A DNA stretch of 64,000 nt from DATKMK01 sp035541895. Its GTDB lineage: Bacteria; Desulfobacterota; Binatia; HRBIN30; JACQVA1. The notes under the pieces are model-generated. The model saw nothing but the letters and a program-made list of their open reading frames with translations, did not search any database and was not told the DNA's origin. The DNA lies in contig DATKMK010000122.1 of the NCBI GenBank assembly GCA_035541895.1, positions 115,261 to 179,260 of the forward strand. The letters are read 5' to 3'. This document shows, piece by piece, positions 16,976-25,735 of the stretch (within the stretch, counting starts at the first letter, position 1; each line of letters begins with the position of its first letter). The translations under genes and the position numbers were made by a program.

Positions 16976-17833
16976 ATGATGGCGAGACGGGTGACGGCGT
17001 ACGTGTTCATGACCGTGGCGCTGCTGCTGGCGCGACCGGCGTGGGCGCCCTATCATCGCATGGTCATCGATCAGGTGTTCTTCGGCACGCCCGCGGCGAC
17101 CGACGCGCAATTTGTGCAGCTTCGCACATTGGCGTCGGGGCAGATCTTTGTGAACAACCAGTCGGTTCGAGCGGAGCACGGCGACGGTTCGAGTGCGGGA
17201 ACGTTCGGAGTGTTTGCGAAGAACCTGACGAGCACGCCGGCCGCCGGCGTTCGGATTTTGATGGGAACCAAACGGGCCGAGGATCTGTTCTGCCTGGCGA
17301 TGGATCAGATCGCCGGGGGCGCTTTGACGGCACCCGACGGACGCATCTGTTTCGGCCTCTTCACCGGGCCGGTGACGTGCCTCGCCTACGGCGACTACGC
17401 GGGCGACAACACCGGCTTCGGTCATCCGGCGATGGCGCCCGATCTCGGGAAGGCCTTGGTCCGGCAGAATCTCTCCGGTCACTGCGCGGGCGGCACGAAC
17501 GCGGACAATCCATGCAACGCGGACGCGGATTGTCGCAGCGGTTCGTGTGCGTATGACGATAATGCGAGCGACTTCGCGGCGGGCGACCCGTTACCGCAGA
17601 ACACGACACAGCAAGCCGGTGCCATCGATGGAACCCCCGGCGATCCGGACGGCATCGGCACGGTGCGACCCGAGGGGATCGAGCACGAAGTCGCCGTGTT
17701 GTTCGAAGCCGATCGACGCTGCGACTTGACGGACCCGAGTCGTCGCGGTGCCGATGCGAATCTCGATACCCGCATCGATGCGGCCGATGTGACGGCGACG
17801 GTCCAGATTGTCGCCGCCGCCGGACCTGCGTAA
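16976..17833 (+). CDS. Secreted protein with Cys-rich microdomain and C-terminal dockerin-like loop
   Basis: The 285-residue protein starts with a signal peptide (VFMTVALLLARPAWA, cleavage about residue 25). The mature N-terminus (HRMVIDQVFFGTPAATDAQF) resembles the opening strand of lamin-tail-like secreted domains, but I cannot assign it firmly. Residues about 168-196 hold a compact Cys motif, NPCNADADCRSGSCAYD, similar to motifs in the paralog array at 39.6-45 kb. The C-terminus ends in an EF/dockerin-like loop, RGADANLDTRIDAADVTATV. ATG 16976 follows a purine run (AAAAAAGGGGGG). No catalytic residues are recognisable; extracellular location is inferred from the signal peptide. Confidence 0.7.
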   Translation: MMARRVTAYVFMTVALLLARPAWAPYHRMVIDQVFFGTPAATDAQFVQLRTLASGQIFVNNQSVRAEHGDGSSAGTFGVFAKNLTSTPAAGVRILMGTKRAEDLFCLAMDQIAGGALTAPDGRICFGLFTGPVTCLAYGDYAGDNTGFGHPAMAPDLGKALVRQNLSGHCAGGTNADNPCNADADCRSGSCAYDDNASDFAAGDPLPQNTTQQAGAIDGTPGDPDGIGTVRPEGIEHEVAVLFEADRRCDLTDPSRRGADANLDTRIDAADVTATVQIVAAAGPA

Positions 17834-17848
17834 GCGAATCGCGGTGAG

Positions 17849-19249
17849 CTAGCCGCGCGGAATTTCGAGTGCCTGGCCCGCGCGCAGCGCCTTGCGGCCT
17901 TTCAAGTTGTTGCGCTTCTGAATTGCACTGACCGTGGTGCCGTACTGCCGGGCGATCGCAACCAATGTCTGGCCGCGCTTGACGCGGTGGACGACGTAGG
18001 TGCGAGGCTGGTCGTTCCGCTTGTGCTGCGGGTCGAGGGCCGCGTAGCGCTGCTGGAAACGATCGCGGCTGTCTTCCGGGATGCGCAGCGTGTAGCCGCG
18101 CGGCACACTCAGTTTGCCGGCGATCGTGTCGGGGGTTAGCGCCGGATTTAAATCCGCGAGCGCATCGACCGACGTGCCGGCGCAGGTCGCGAGCGTGGAA
18201 AGCTTCACGAAGTCGGCGATGCGCACGTTGGTTGCCGCAACCGGCCGTTCGTAATTCAAATCGCCGAAGTGTCGAGCCGCTTCGCGCTCGACCGCGATGG
18301 CGGCGAGAAATTCCGCGTAGAAATTGCGCGAGGCGAATTTGAACGCCGCGCCGTGATAGCGGCGCACGATGTCGGTGATGTTCGTCGACCCGACCGTCGC
18401 GACGGCGTGCGCCATGCCGGCGCGCCCGTGGTTGTAGGCGGTGATGGCCAGCGGCCAGGTTCCGAGCGCCTCGTAGTCGGCCTTGAGATATTGCGCCGCC
18501 GCGCGCGCGGCGACCACCGGGTCGCGGCGCTCATCGACGGCGTGATCGATATGCATGAAGCGCCGACCGGTTGCGGGCATGAATTGCCAGACCCCGGCGG
18601 CGCCCACCTTCGAGTACGCCCGGACGTTGAAGCACGATTCCACCAGCGGGAGCCGAGTCAACTCCAGCGGCACGTTGTACTCGCGGAAGATGCGCTCGAT
18701 CTCGGGCCAGTAGCGTGCCCCAACCTCGACGCCGCGCGCGAAGCGCTCCTTGAGGCCGGATTGCGTGCGCAGCCGGTCCGGCGCCGCGGCCGCCCGAAAG
18801 TCCGGGCGTTGCTTGACACGTTGGAACACCGCCAATATCTTCCGCTCGTCTTCGGAGAGCGTTGACGGATCCAGCGAGTCCGCACCGATTTGGTCCAGCC
18901 GCAGGAGGATCGCGCGTACCTTGGCGGTCTCTCGCTCAACGGTGCGATACTTCGCCGCGTCGATTTCCACATCGCTCATGCCCGCGGCGGCCAGCGGGCG
19001 GAAATCCACGACTTCGTAGACGCGATCCAAGTGCAGCGCGTCGTGAATGACGACTTGGTGGATGGAGTACGTGGCGAAGATTTTTTTCCAGAACTCAACC
19101 TGCGAGCGGAGACCGGGGGGAACCGTGAATGGACTTTGGTCGCTCCGCGACGCTGGCGCGGCGAATTCCGCCTGGCTGAAAGTTGAGGTGGCAATCAACG
19201 CGGCGGCGATGCCAACCGCCACTCGACCGACCCACGCGCGCACCATCAT
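17849..19249 (-). CDS. Membrane-bound lytic transglycosylase with LysM domain (MltD-like)
   Basis: The 466-residue protein has a signal peptide (VAVGIAAALIATSTFSQAEF). Its SLT goose-lysozyme-like domain starts RLPLVESCFNVRAYS, with the catalytic Glu in VES; GAAGVWQFMPATGR and AITAYNHGRAGMAHAV follow, all typical of family 1D. A LysM domain closes the protein (YVVHRVKRGQTLVAIARQYG...). It cleaves peptidoglycan to 1,6-anhydro products in the periplasm. Unlike MltD there is no lipobox Cys at the signal peptide end. It is divergent from the ABC solute-binding gene; the 50-bp gap must hold both start regions. Confidence 0.9.
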   Translation of the reverse strand: MMVRAWVGRVAVGIAAALIATSTFSQAEFAAPASRSDQSPFTVPPGLRSQVEFWKKIFATYSIHQVVIHDALHLDRVYEVVDFRPLAAAGMSDVEIDAAKYRTVERETAKVRAILLRLDQIGADSLDPSTLSEDERKILAVFQRVKQRPDFRAAAAPDRLRTQSGLKERFARGVEVGARYWPEIERIFREYNVPLELTRLPLVESCFNVRAYSKVGAAGVWQFMPATGRRFMHIDHAVDERRDPVVAARAAAQYLKADYEALGTWPLAITAYNHGRAGMAHAVATVGSTNITDIVRRYHGAAFKFASRNFYAEFLAAIAVEREAARHFGDLNYERPVAATNVRIADFVKLSTLATCAGTSVDALADLNPALTPDTIAGKLSVPRGYTLRIPEDSRDRFQQRYAALDPQHKRNDQPRTYVVHRVKRGQTLVAIARQYGTTVSAIQKRNNLKGRKALRAGQALEIPRG

Positions 19250-19299
19250 CCTCCATCACCGCGATCGGTTCCGCTTTCCTGCGGGGTCCGTCGCGTCCT

Positions 19300-20850
19300 A
19301 TGCCGTACGGTAGCAGACGATTTTTGAGACTGTCAACGAATTCCTGGCCGCTCGTTGCGCTGTGCGTGCTCGGGTGCGCCGGCGCGGATGCAGATCTCCC
19401 GGCCGACTTTGCGGTGATCGCGATCGAGAACGGGCCCGTGACCCTCGATCCCCGCTTCGCCACCGACGCAACCGGCAATCAGATCGGCGAGCTGCTGTTC
19501 GACGGGCTGACGCGCGTCGACGATCAAGGTCGCTATCATCCAGATCTGGCCGCAGACTGGAGCAATCCCGATCCCGTGACGTACGAATTTCACTTGCGCG
19601 AGGGATTTCGCTTCTCGGATGGGACGCCGGTGCGTGCCGTCGATGTGAAGGCGACGTTCGATTCGATTCGCGATACCTCGTCGACTTCGCCGAAACGATC
19701 GGCATTGGCGCCGATCGAGTCGATCGACGTTCCCGCGCCGCTCTCGGTGCGATTTCACCTGCGCGAAGCGTTTGCGCCGTTCTTGGATCTGACCACGCTG
19801 GGCGTCATGCCGGCGGCGCGTGTGGCGGCCGCGCCGGCTCCCATCCGCGAGCCGATGGGGTCCGGGCCGTTTCGCTTGGTCGAGTTTTCGCCCGACGAGC
19901 GCATCGTGCTCGCGCGCGCGCCATCTGAACTGCAGCGTTCGCGTCTCGCGGGCGTAGTCTTCCAGGTGATTCCCGATGGCCTCGTGCGGCTCCTCGAGTT
20001 CAAGCGGGGACGGGTCGATGTGATTCAGAATGCGGTCGATCCCGACTCGATCGAGTGGGCGAGCCGGTTGCCGCACGCGCAGGTGTTGACGACGCCGAGC
20101 ACCAATTTCCAATACCTCGGGCTCAATCTCCGCGAGCCGCCGCTCGCCGACGTGCGGGTGCGTCGCGCGCTGGCCCACGCGCTGGATACGCGCGGGCTCA
20201 TTCGCAGCGTGTTGCGCGGATTGGCGACGCCGGCCACGGGTCTGCTCCCCCCCGGCCACTGGGCATACAGCGCGGACGGTCCTGTGTACGCGTACGATCC
20301 GAAGCGCGCCAAGGCGCTCCTCGACGAAGCGGGATACGTCGATCCCGACGGCGACGGACCGCGCCCGCGCTTTCGGTTGTCGTACAAGACGACGACCGTG
20401 GACCTGCGCAAGCGCATCGCCGAGGTGATCCAACAACAACTGGCGCGGGTCGGCGTTGCGCTCGACATTCGCACCTACGAGTGGGGAACGTTCTACGGCG
20501 ACATTCGTCGCGGCAACTTTCAGGTGTACTCGCTGGCGTGGGTTGGCGTCGCGGATCCGGACATCTACTTTCAAACCTGCCACTCGTCGCAAGTGCCGCC
20601 GGTGGGAAACAATCGCGGATTCTTTCGCGATGCGGAGGTAGACCAGTTGACCGAGCGCGCCCAGCGGACGCCCGATGGGGAGGAGCGCCGGCGCTACTAC
20701 GTTGAGGTTCAGAAGCGTGTCGCCGAGCAACTCCCGGTGATTCCGCTCTGGTGGCCCACCAACGTCGCGGTGGTGAACCGCCGCCTGCATGGCTTCGAGC
20801 TGCGGGCGAACGCCAGCTTGGATTCGCTGCGCGACGCATGGATTGAGTGA
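19300..20850 (+). CDS. Peptide/nickel-type ABC transporter solute-binding lipoprotein (SBP_bac_5)
   Basis: The 516-residue protein carries a lipoprotein signal ending in VALCVLGCAG (lipobox LGC, acylated Cys about residue 26). The family-5 binding-protein core is seen in TLDPRFATDATGNQIGELLF, YEFHLREGFRFSDGTPVRA and the C-terminal YYVEVQKRVAEQLPVIPLWW. Such proteins capture oligopeptides, nickel or sugars in the periplasm. ATG 19300 was chosen because it gives a compact lipoprotein signal. Two permease genes follow directly; no ATPase gene is present, so the transporter relies on a distant or shared ATPase. Confidence 0.9.
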   Translation: MPYGSRRFLRLSTNSWPLVALCVLGCAGADADLPADFAVIAIENGPVTLDPRFATDATGNQIGELLFDGLTRVDDQGRYHPDLAADWSNPDPVTYEFHLREGFRFSDGTPVRAVDVKATFDSIRDTSSTSPKRSALAPIESIDVPAPLSVRFHLREAFAPFLDLTTLGVMPAARVAAAPAPIREPMGSGPFRLVEFSPDERIVLARAPSELQRSRLAGVVFQVIPDGLVRLLEFKRGRVDVIQNAVDPDSIEWASRLPHAQVLTTPSTNFQYLGLNLREPPLADVRVRRALAHALDTRGLIRSVLRGLATPATGLLPPGHWAYSADGPVYAYDPKRAKALLDEAGYVDPDGDGPRPRFRLSYKTTTVDLRKRIAEVIQQQLARVGVALDIRTYEWGTFYGDIRRGNFQVYSLAWVGVADPDIYFQTCHSSQVPPVGNNRGFFRDAEVDQLTERAQRTPDGEERRRYYVEVQKRVAEQLPVIPLWWPTNVAVVNRRLHGFELRANASLDSLRDAWIE

Positions 20851-20871
20851 GTCGGCGGGGATTCGTCGCGC

Positions 20872-21804
20872 ATGCTTCGCTACCTCAGTTGGCGGATCGG
20901 ACTGGCGGTGCCGACCGTGCTCGGTGTGGTGACCGTGGTGTTTCTCCTCATCCATCTCATTCCCGGCGATCCGGTCGATGCAATGCTCGGCGAAAGCGCG
21001 CTGGCCGTCGACAAGGAGGCGGTGCGCCATCGACTCGGCCTCCATCGTCCGGTGGCGGTGCAATATGGTTTGTATCTCCGGCGCCTCGCGCGCGGTAGCC
21101 TAGGCCGTTCACTGGCCGGCGGCCGGCCGGTCCGCCGTATGATCGTCGCCCGATTTCCCGCAACGATCGAACTAACGGCGGCCGGACTCCTGGTCGCAAT
21201 CGCGATCGCGTTTCCACTGGGGCTGGCGGCGGCTGCGCGCCCGCGTTCGGTGCTCGACGTCGGCTGCATTTCGGTCGCGTTGATCGGCGCCGCGGTTCCG
21301 AACTTCTGGCTGGGTCCAATGCTGATGCTGTGCTTTGCGGTCTGGCTCGGATGGTTGCCGGTGTCCGGGCGAAACGGGCTGCCGCATTTGATCTTACCGG
21401 CGGTGACGCTCGGCTTGGGGATGGCGTCGGTGTTGGCACGGCTGCTGCGGGCGTCCCTGCTCGACCAGTTGCACGGCGATCACCTCCGCGCCGCTCGTGC
21501 AAAAGGTGCGAGCGAGGTGCGCGTGCTGCTGCGTCATGCGCTGCCGAACGCGCTGCTGCCCGTGGTCACCGTCATGGGCTTGCAGGCGGGCGCCCTGCTC
21601 AGCGGGGCGATCCTCACTGAAACGATCTTCGGGTGGCCCGGACTCGGCCGTCTCACGGTCACGGCGATCGAGACCCGCGACTACCCGCTGGTGCAGGGCT
21701 GCGTGTTGGTGATTGCGCTCACCTACGTCGCCGTCAATCTCGCGGCCGACCTGCTGTGCCTCTGGGTTGATCCGCGGATTCGCGCGAGCGCGGGCGGCGA
21801 ATGA
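20872..21804 (+). CDS. ABC transporter permease, DppB/OppB type
   Basis: The 310-residue membrane protein has the DppB N-terminus: LSWRIGLAVPTVLGVVTVVF followed by LLIHLIPGDPVDAMLG. It has about six hydrophobic segments. The EAA-type coupling loop is RAARAKGASEVRVLLRHALP. It forms half of the inner-membrane channel for substrate handed over by the preceding lipoprotein. It overlaps the next permease gene by 4 bases (ATGA). Confidence 0.92.
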   Translation: MLRYLSWRIGLAVPTVLGVVTVVFLLIHLIPGDPVDAMLGESALAVDKEAVRHRLGLHRPVAVQYGLYLRRLARGSLGRSLAGGRPVRRMIVARFPATIELTAAGLLVAIAIAFPLGLAAAARPRSVLDVGCISVALIGAAVPNFWLGPMLMLCFAVWLGWLPVSGRNGLPHLILPAVTLGLGMASVLARLLRASLLDQLHGDHLRAARAKGASEVRVLLRHALPNALLPVVTVMGLQAGALLSGAILTETIFGWPGLGRLTVTAIETRDYPLVQGCVLVIALTYVAVNLAADLLCLWVDPRIRASAGGE

Positions 21805-22610
21805 CGTCCAATCCGCGCGTCGCGATCGGACTGGCGGTGCTGCTCGCGCTCGCGACCACGGCCGTGTGTGCCCCGTTGCTGGCACCCGCCAGCCCGACAT
21901 CGCAGTCGCTCGATGAGGGGCTGCGGCCGCCGTCGGCGGCACACGTTTTTGGCCAGGACAAGCTCGGCCGCGATCAGCTTAGCCGAGTGATCTATGGTGC
22001 ACGTCCATCACTGCTGGTCGGGGTGGTCACCGTCGGTGTGTCCGCGCTGGTGGGATTGCTCATTGGCGCGGTTGCCGGCTATCGCGGAGGCTGGATTGAT
22101 CTGGGTGTGATGCGCGTGGTGGATGTGTTGCTGGCGTTTCCCGGTTTACTGTTGGCCATCGCGGTGTCCGCGGTGCTGGGCCCCGGTTTGCGCCACGTGG
22201 TGCTGGCGCTGTGCGTGATCGGATGGACGGGATACGCGCGGGTGGTTCGCGCCGAGGTGCTGTCGCTCAGAACCCGCGAGTTTGTGGAGAGCGCACGCGC
22301 CCTGGGGGCTTCCCCGGTGCGGGTGCTGCGCCGTCACGTGATGGCGCACGTGTTGCCGCTGCTGGCGGTGCAGGCGAGCTTCGGGATGGCGGGCGCCGTC
22401 GTCGCCGAGGCGGGGCTGAGTTTTCTCGGTTTGGGGATCCAGCCGCCCGCGCCGTCGTGGGGTGCCATGCTCAACGACGCGCGGACCTTTCTCTTGATCG
22501 CGCCACATCTCGCGATCTTCCCCGGCGCGGCACTCATGCTCACGGTGCTGGGTCTGAACCTGCTGGGTGAGGGTCTGCGCGATGCGCTGGACGTCCACGC
22601 GAACGAGTAG
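21801..22610 (+). CDS. ABC transporter permease, DppC/OppC type
   Basis: The 269-residue protein has the DppC landmarks HVFGQDKLGRDQLSRVIYGA and a coupling loop ESARALGASPVRVLRRHVMA, and ends with NLLGEGLRDALDVH. About six membrane segments. It pairs with the preceding DppB-like subunit through an ATGA overlap. The stop abuts, with no spacer, the stop of the convergent histidine kinase at 22611, so the operon has no room for dppD/dppF ATPase genes. Confidence 0.92.
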   Translation: MTSNPRVAIGLAVLLALATTAVCAPLLAPASPTSQSLDEGLRPPSAAHVFGQDKLGRDQLSRVIYGARPSLLVGVVTVGVSALVGLLIGAVAGYRGGWIDLGVMRVVDVLLAFPGLLLAIAVSAVLGPGLRHVVLALCVIGWTGYARVVRAEVLSLRTREFVESARALGASPVRVLRRHVMAHVLPLLAVQASFGMAGAVVAEAGLSFLGLGIQPPAPSWGAMLNDARTFLLIAPHLAIFPGAALMLTVLGLNLLGEGLRDALDVHANE

Positions 22611-24128
22611 CTACGACGCCTCCAGCCGCTCGACCGGTAGGCGCATGGTGAACGTCGCTCCCGTGCCCGGCACGGAGTCGACCGCGAGCACCCCGCCGTG
22701 CTTTTGGACGATGCCATAGGAGACGCTAAGTCCAAGTCCGGTGCCCTTGCCCACGTCCTTCGTGGTGAAGAACGGGTCGAAGATGTGGGATTGGATTTCC
22801 GGCGGGATACCGACACCGTCGTCCCGTACGCTGACGACGACCTCCCACCCATTCCTGCTGCTCGAGTCGCACGCGGTCGCCAAACGCGTGGTGACCCAAA
22901 TGTTGCCGGCGTTGCCGACGGCATCGGCCGCGTTCGCGAAGAGGTTCATCAAGACCTGATTGATCTGACCGGGGAGGCACTCGACCTCCGGCAGCTCGCC
23001 GAAGTCGCGGTGCACCAGGACGCGGTTCTTGAGCCGGTGGCTGAGCAGAGCGAGGGTACTGTCGATGCACTGGTGAATGTCGATCCGACGCCAGCGATCG
23101 TATACGTCGCTGCGCGAGAACGTGCGCAGTTCGATGACGATACGCTTGGTGCGCTGCGCTCCCTCCTCGCAGTCGGCCAGCAAGCCGGGAAGATCCGCCA
23201 ATACCTCGCGCAGTCGGAGTTCGGTTTTGAGTTCGGCGATGCGCACACGATCGGTGGTGGAAAGCGACGCGGCATCGTAGGCGTCGAGCAGCCGCGTCAG
23301 CCGATCCACATAGAGGCGCAGATGCTCGATGTTGGCTGAAACGAAGCTGATCGGGTTGTTCAGCTCGTGCGCCACGCCGGCGACCAACTGTCCGAGCGCG
23401 TGCATCTTCTCCGATTGGATGAGGTGCGCCTCGGCTTGCTTCAGGCGGTCGTACGCCGCCACGAGCTCACAATTGCTGGCGGCCAACGCGTCGACCGTCT
23501 CTCCGAGTTTTCGGTTCTGCTCAGCGAGGTCGCGCTCGCTCTGACTCAGCCGCTGCGAGATGTAGCCGCCGAGGTACACCAGCAGCCCGAGCGAGTAGAG
23601 CAAGAACGCGGACCACGTTCCCTGGTACAACAGCGCGGGCGGGACCGGGTCGGTCGCCGAGGTCACCAGACCGCCGACCGGATACAGTCCGAAGGACTTG
23701 CCCGCGAGTGCGGCGCCGAACAAGACGACGGCGGTGCAGGCGACGACTGCGGCGACCCCGGTGTTGACCAACATGGCCGTCGCCGATACCTGCACGACGT
23801 ACATCATGACGAATGGGCTCTGCACGTCGCCGGTGTTGATGGTGACGTAGGTAATTTGCAGCAGGTCGTTGCACAGCGCGATCAGCGTGATCGGGAGCAC
23901 GCCACGCCAACGGAGCACCGCCCAGTGATTCAGTCCGTTGATCAGCACGCCGGCCGCGGCAGCCTCGACGCAGGGCGTGATCGACGTGAACAAGCCGAAA
24001 CCGTCGGCAATCAGCGCAAGCGCGAAGAACCCGGCGATGACCAGCCAGCGTACCCGCACCGCCCACCGCAGCCGATCGCGAAACTCCGGTTGAGTCACCG
24101 CGCTCAGGGCGGCGAGCAGCCCCGTCAT
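22611..24128 (-). CDS. Membrane sensor histidine kinase
   Basis: The 505-residue kinase has an N-terminal half of about six hydrophobic segments (residues 25-190) that may be the sensor. A coiled-coil follows (SQSERDLAEQNRKLGETVDA...). HisKA has the phospho-acceptor in LVAGVAHELNNPISFVSAN. The ATPase domain shows the N box NQVLMNLFANAADAVGN, G1 VRDDGVGIPPE and G2 KGTGLGLSVSYGIVQKHGG. No response regulator is adjacent, so it is an orphan. ATG 24128 gives a normal N-terminus (MTGLLAALSAV); an in-frame start at 24200 would add 24 residues of poor character. Confidence 0.9.
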   Translation of the reverse strand: MTGLLAALSAVTQPEFRDRLRWAVRVRWLVIAGFFALALIADGFGLFTSITPCVEAAAAGVLINGLNHWAVLRWRGVLPITLIALCNDLLQITYVTINTGDVQSPFVMMYVVQVSATAMLVNTGVAAVVACTAVVLFGAALAGKSFGLYPVGGLVTSATDPVPPALLYQGTWSAFLLYSLGLLVYLGGYISQRLSQSERDLAEQNRKLGETVDALAASNCELVAAYDRLKQAEAHLIQSEKMHALGQLVAGVAHELNNPISFVSANIEHLRLYVDRLTRLLDAYDAASLSTTDRVRIAELKTELRLREVLADLPGLLADCEEGAQRTKRIVIELRTFSRSDVYDRWRRIDIHQCIDSTLALLSHRLKNRVLVHRDFGELPEVECLPGQINQVLMNLFANAADAVGNAGNIWVTTRLATACDSSSRNGWEVVVSVRDDGVGIPPEIQSHIFDPFFTTKDVGKGTGLGLSVSYGIVQKHGGVLAVDSVPGTGATFTMRLPVERLEAS

Positions 24129-24325
24129 GGCTGCCTCGTGCTGCGGTGCCGCCGCGTGTGTGCATGACCGCGACAGGCAGCGCGTCGCCCGCCTTGACAA
24201 GGTAGGGGGTGCAGATTAGGTTCCACCGCGTGCCCGATTTCGCGCACGACAGTCTGCGCTAAAGTCACTCGCCAGGTCAAATAAACGGGCGAATCGAGCG
24301 TCCAAGAAGCGCAGAAGGAGCGCTC

Positions 24326-25174
24326 ATGTCCAACACTCTCAAGACCACTCTGCTGCTCGGTCTGATGACCGGTCTGATCCTGGCCCTCGGCCAGTACATC
24401 GGCGGCCCGCGAGGATTGACGATGGCCCTTGTGTTCGCGGGCGTGATGAACTTCGGCAGCTACTGGTTTTCCGACAAAATCGTGCTGGCGATGTACGGGG
24501 CGCGTCCAGTCGATATGAATCAAGCGCCGGAACTCTACCGCATTTTAAACAACCTGTGCGCCAGCGCGGGCGTCCCGATGCCGCGCGCGTACATCATCCC
24601 GTCGGATGCGCCGAATGCGTTCGCGACTGGACGCAATCCGCAGCACGCGGCGGTCGCGGTCACCGAAGGCATTCTTCGCATCTTGACGCCGCAGGAATTG
24701 GAGGCCGTTCTCGGTCACGAGTTGGCGCACGTCCAGAACCGCGACATCCTGATCAGCTCGGTGGCGGCCACCATGGCCGGCGTGGTGATGTGGGTGGCGA
24801 ACATGATGCGGTGGGCGGCGATCTTCGGCGGGATGCAACGCGATGAGCGAGAAGAAGGCGGGGGCGTGTTCGGCCTCCTGGCGATGACCATTCTCGCGCC
24901 GATCGCGGCGACGCTGATTCAACTCGCCATCTCCCGGTCGCGCGAATTTCAAGCGGACGCAAGCGGTGCCAAGATCTCGCATAATCCGCTCGGGCTGGCC
25001 GCCGCCTTGGAGAAGCTTCAAATGGCGTCGGAGCGGATTCCCCTCGGGGCCAGTCCGCAAACCGCTCATCTGTTCATTGTGAACCCGCTCGCGGGGGTGT
25101 CGTTCAGTCGATTGTTCAGCACCCATCCGCCGATCGAAGAACGAATTCGCCGTCTCCGGTCCATGGTGGTCTGA
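24326..25174 (+). CDS. htpX: M48-family membrane zinc protease HtpX
   Basis: The 282-residue protein has two N-terminal membrane segments (LLGLMTGLILALGQYI; ALVFAGVMNFGSYWFS). The zinc motif is VLGHELAHVQNRDIL (HExxH), with the third ligand Glu in SREFQADASGAK. Two more hydrophobic segments lie between them. HtpX degrades misfolded membrane proteins at the cytoplasmic face. GGAG-type ribosome site (agaaggagcgctc) before ATG. A TTGACA at 24194-24199 upstream with a weak -10 (TTAGGT) may be its promoter. Confidence 0.94.
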   Translation: MSNTLKTTLLLGLMTGLILALGQYIGGPRGLTMALVFAGVMNFGSYWFSDKIVLAMYGARPVDMNQAPELYRILNNLCASAGVPMPRAYIIPSDAPNAFATGRNPQHAAVAVTEGILRILTPQELEAVLGHELAHVQNRDILISSVAATMAGVVMWVANMMRWAAIFGGMQRDEREEGGGVFGLLAMTILAPIAATLIQLAISRSREFQADASGAKISHNPLGLAAALEKLQMASERIPLGASPQTAHLFIVNPLAGVSFSRLFSTHPPIEERIRRLRSMVV

Positions 25175-25233
25175 ACCGCGATCGCGTTGCCACGAGCCTG
25201 CGACGTCGTGGGCTGGTTGGATACGACCTGCAT

Positions 25234-25683
25234 ATGACATCGGACGAAAACGAAGAACGCCGCGGATTCAAGGTCCAAGATCGCCGGCGGTTTTCCGAAA
25301 CCGGTGAGGCGCGCGACCCTCACGAGGCCGAAGCCGAGCCCGCTGCCGCCGCGCCCGGCGCCGAGCCGTCGGGAGCTGCGGTTGCCAATGCGGCGTACGA
25401 AGCGATTTCGGAAAGCCCTGCTCCGGGCGCCGAAGGCGAGATCAATTTCTCGACCTTTGTGCTCAGCCTCAGCACGCAGGCGTTGGCCCATCTGGGTGAG
25501 ATTCCAAATCCAGTCGACAACACGGTTGCCGCCGACCTCGCTGCTGCGCGGCACCTGATCGACATCTTGGGTCTGCTGCGCGACAAGACCAAGGGCAACT
25601 TGGATCGCGCCGAGCAGGGGCTGCTCGACAACATTCTCTACGACCTGCGCATGCGCTACGTCGAGTCGTCGCGGCATCGCTAG
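25234..25683 (+). CDS. DUF1844 domain protein
   Basis: The 149-residue protein has an acidic, Ala/Pro/Glu-rich N-terminal tail (RRGFKVQDRRRFSETGE...) and a C-terminal DUF1844 domain from INFSTFVLSLSTQALAHLG to LLDNILYDLRMRYVE. The family has no established function. It is cytoplasmic (no signal peptide) and lies between htpX and a periplasmic protease gene, so a link to envelope stress can be guessed but not shown. Confidence 0.85.
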   Translation: MTSDENEERRGFKVQDRRRFSETGEARDPHEAEAEPAAAAPGAEPSGAAVANAAYEAISESPAPGAEGEINFSTFVLSLSTQALAHLGEIPNPVDNTVAADLAAARHLIDILGLLRDKTKGNLDRAEQGLLDNILYDLRMRYVESSRHR

Positions 25684-25735
25684 TGTCCGGCGCGCCTGAT
25701 CCCAGACAACTCATTCACAACCGCAAGGAGGTTCC

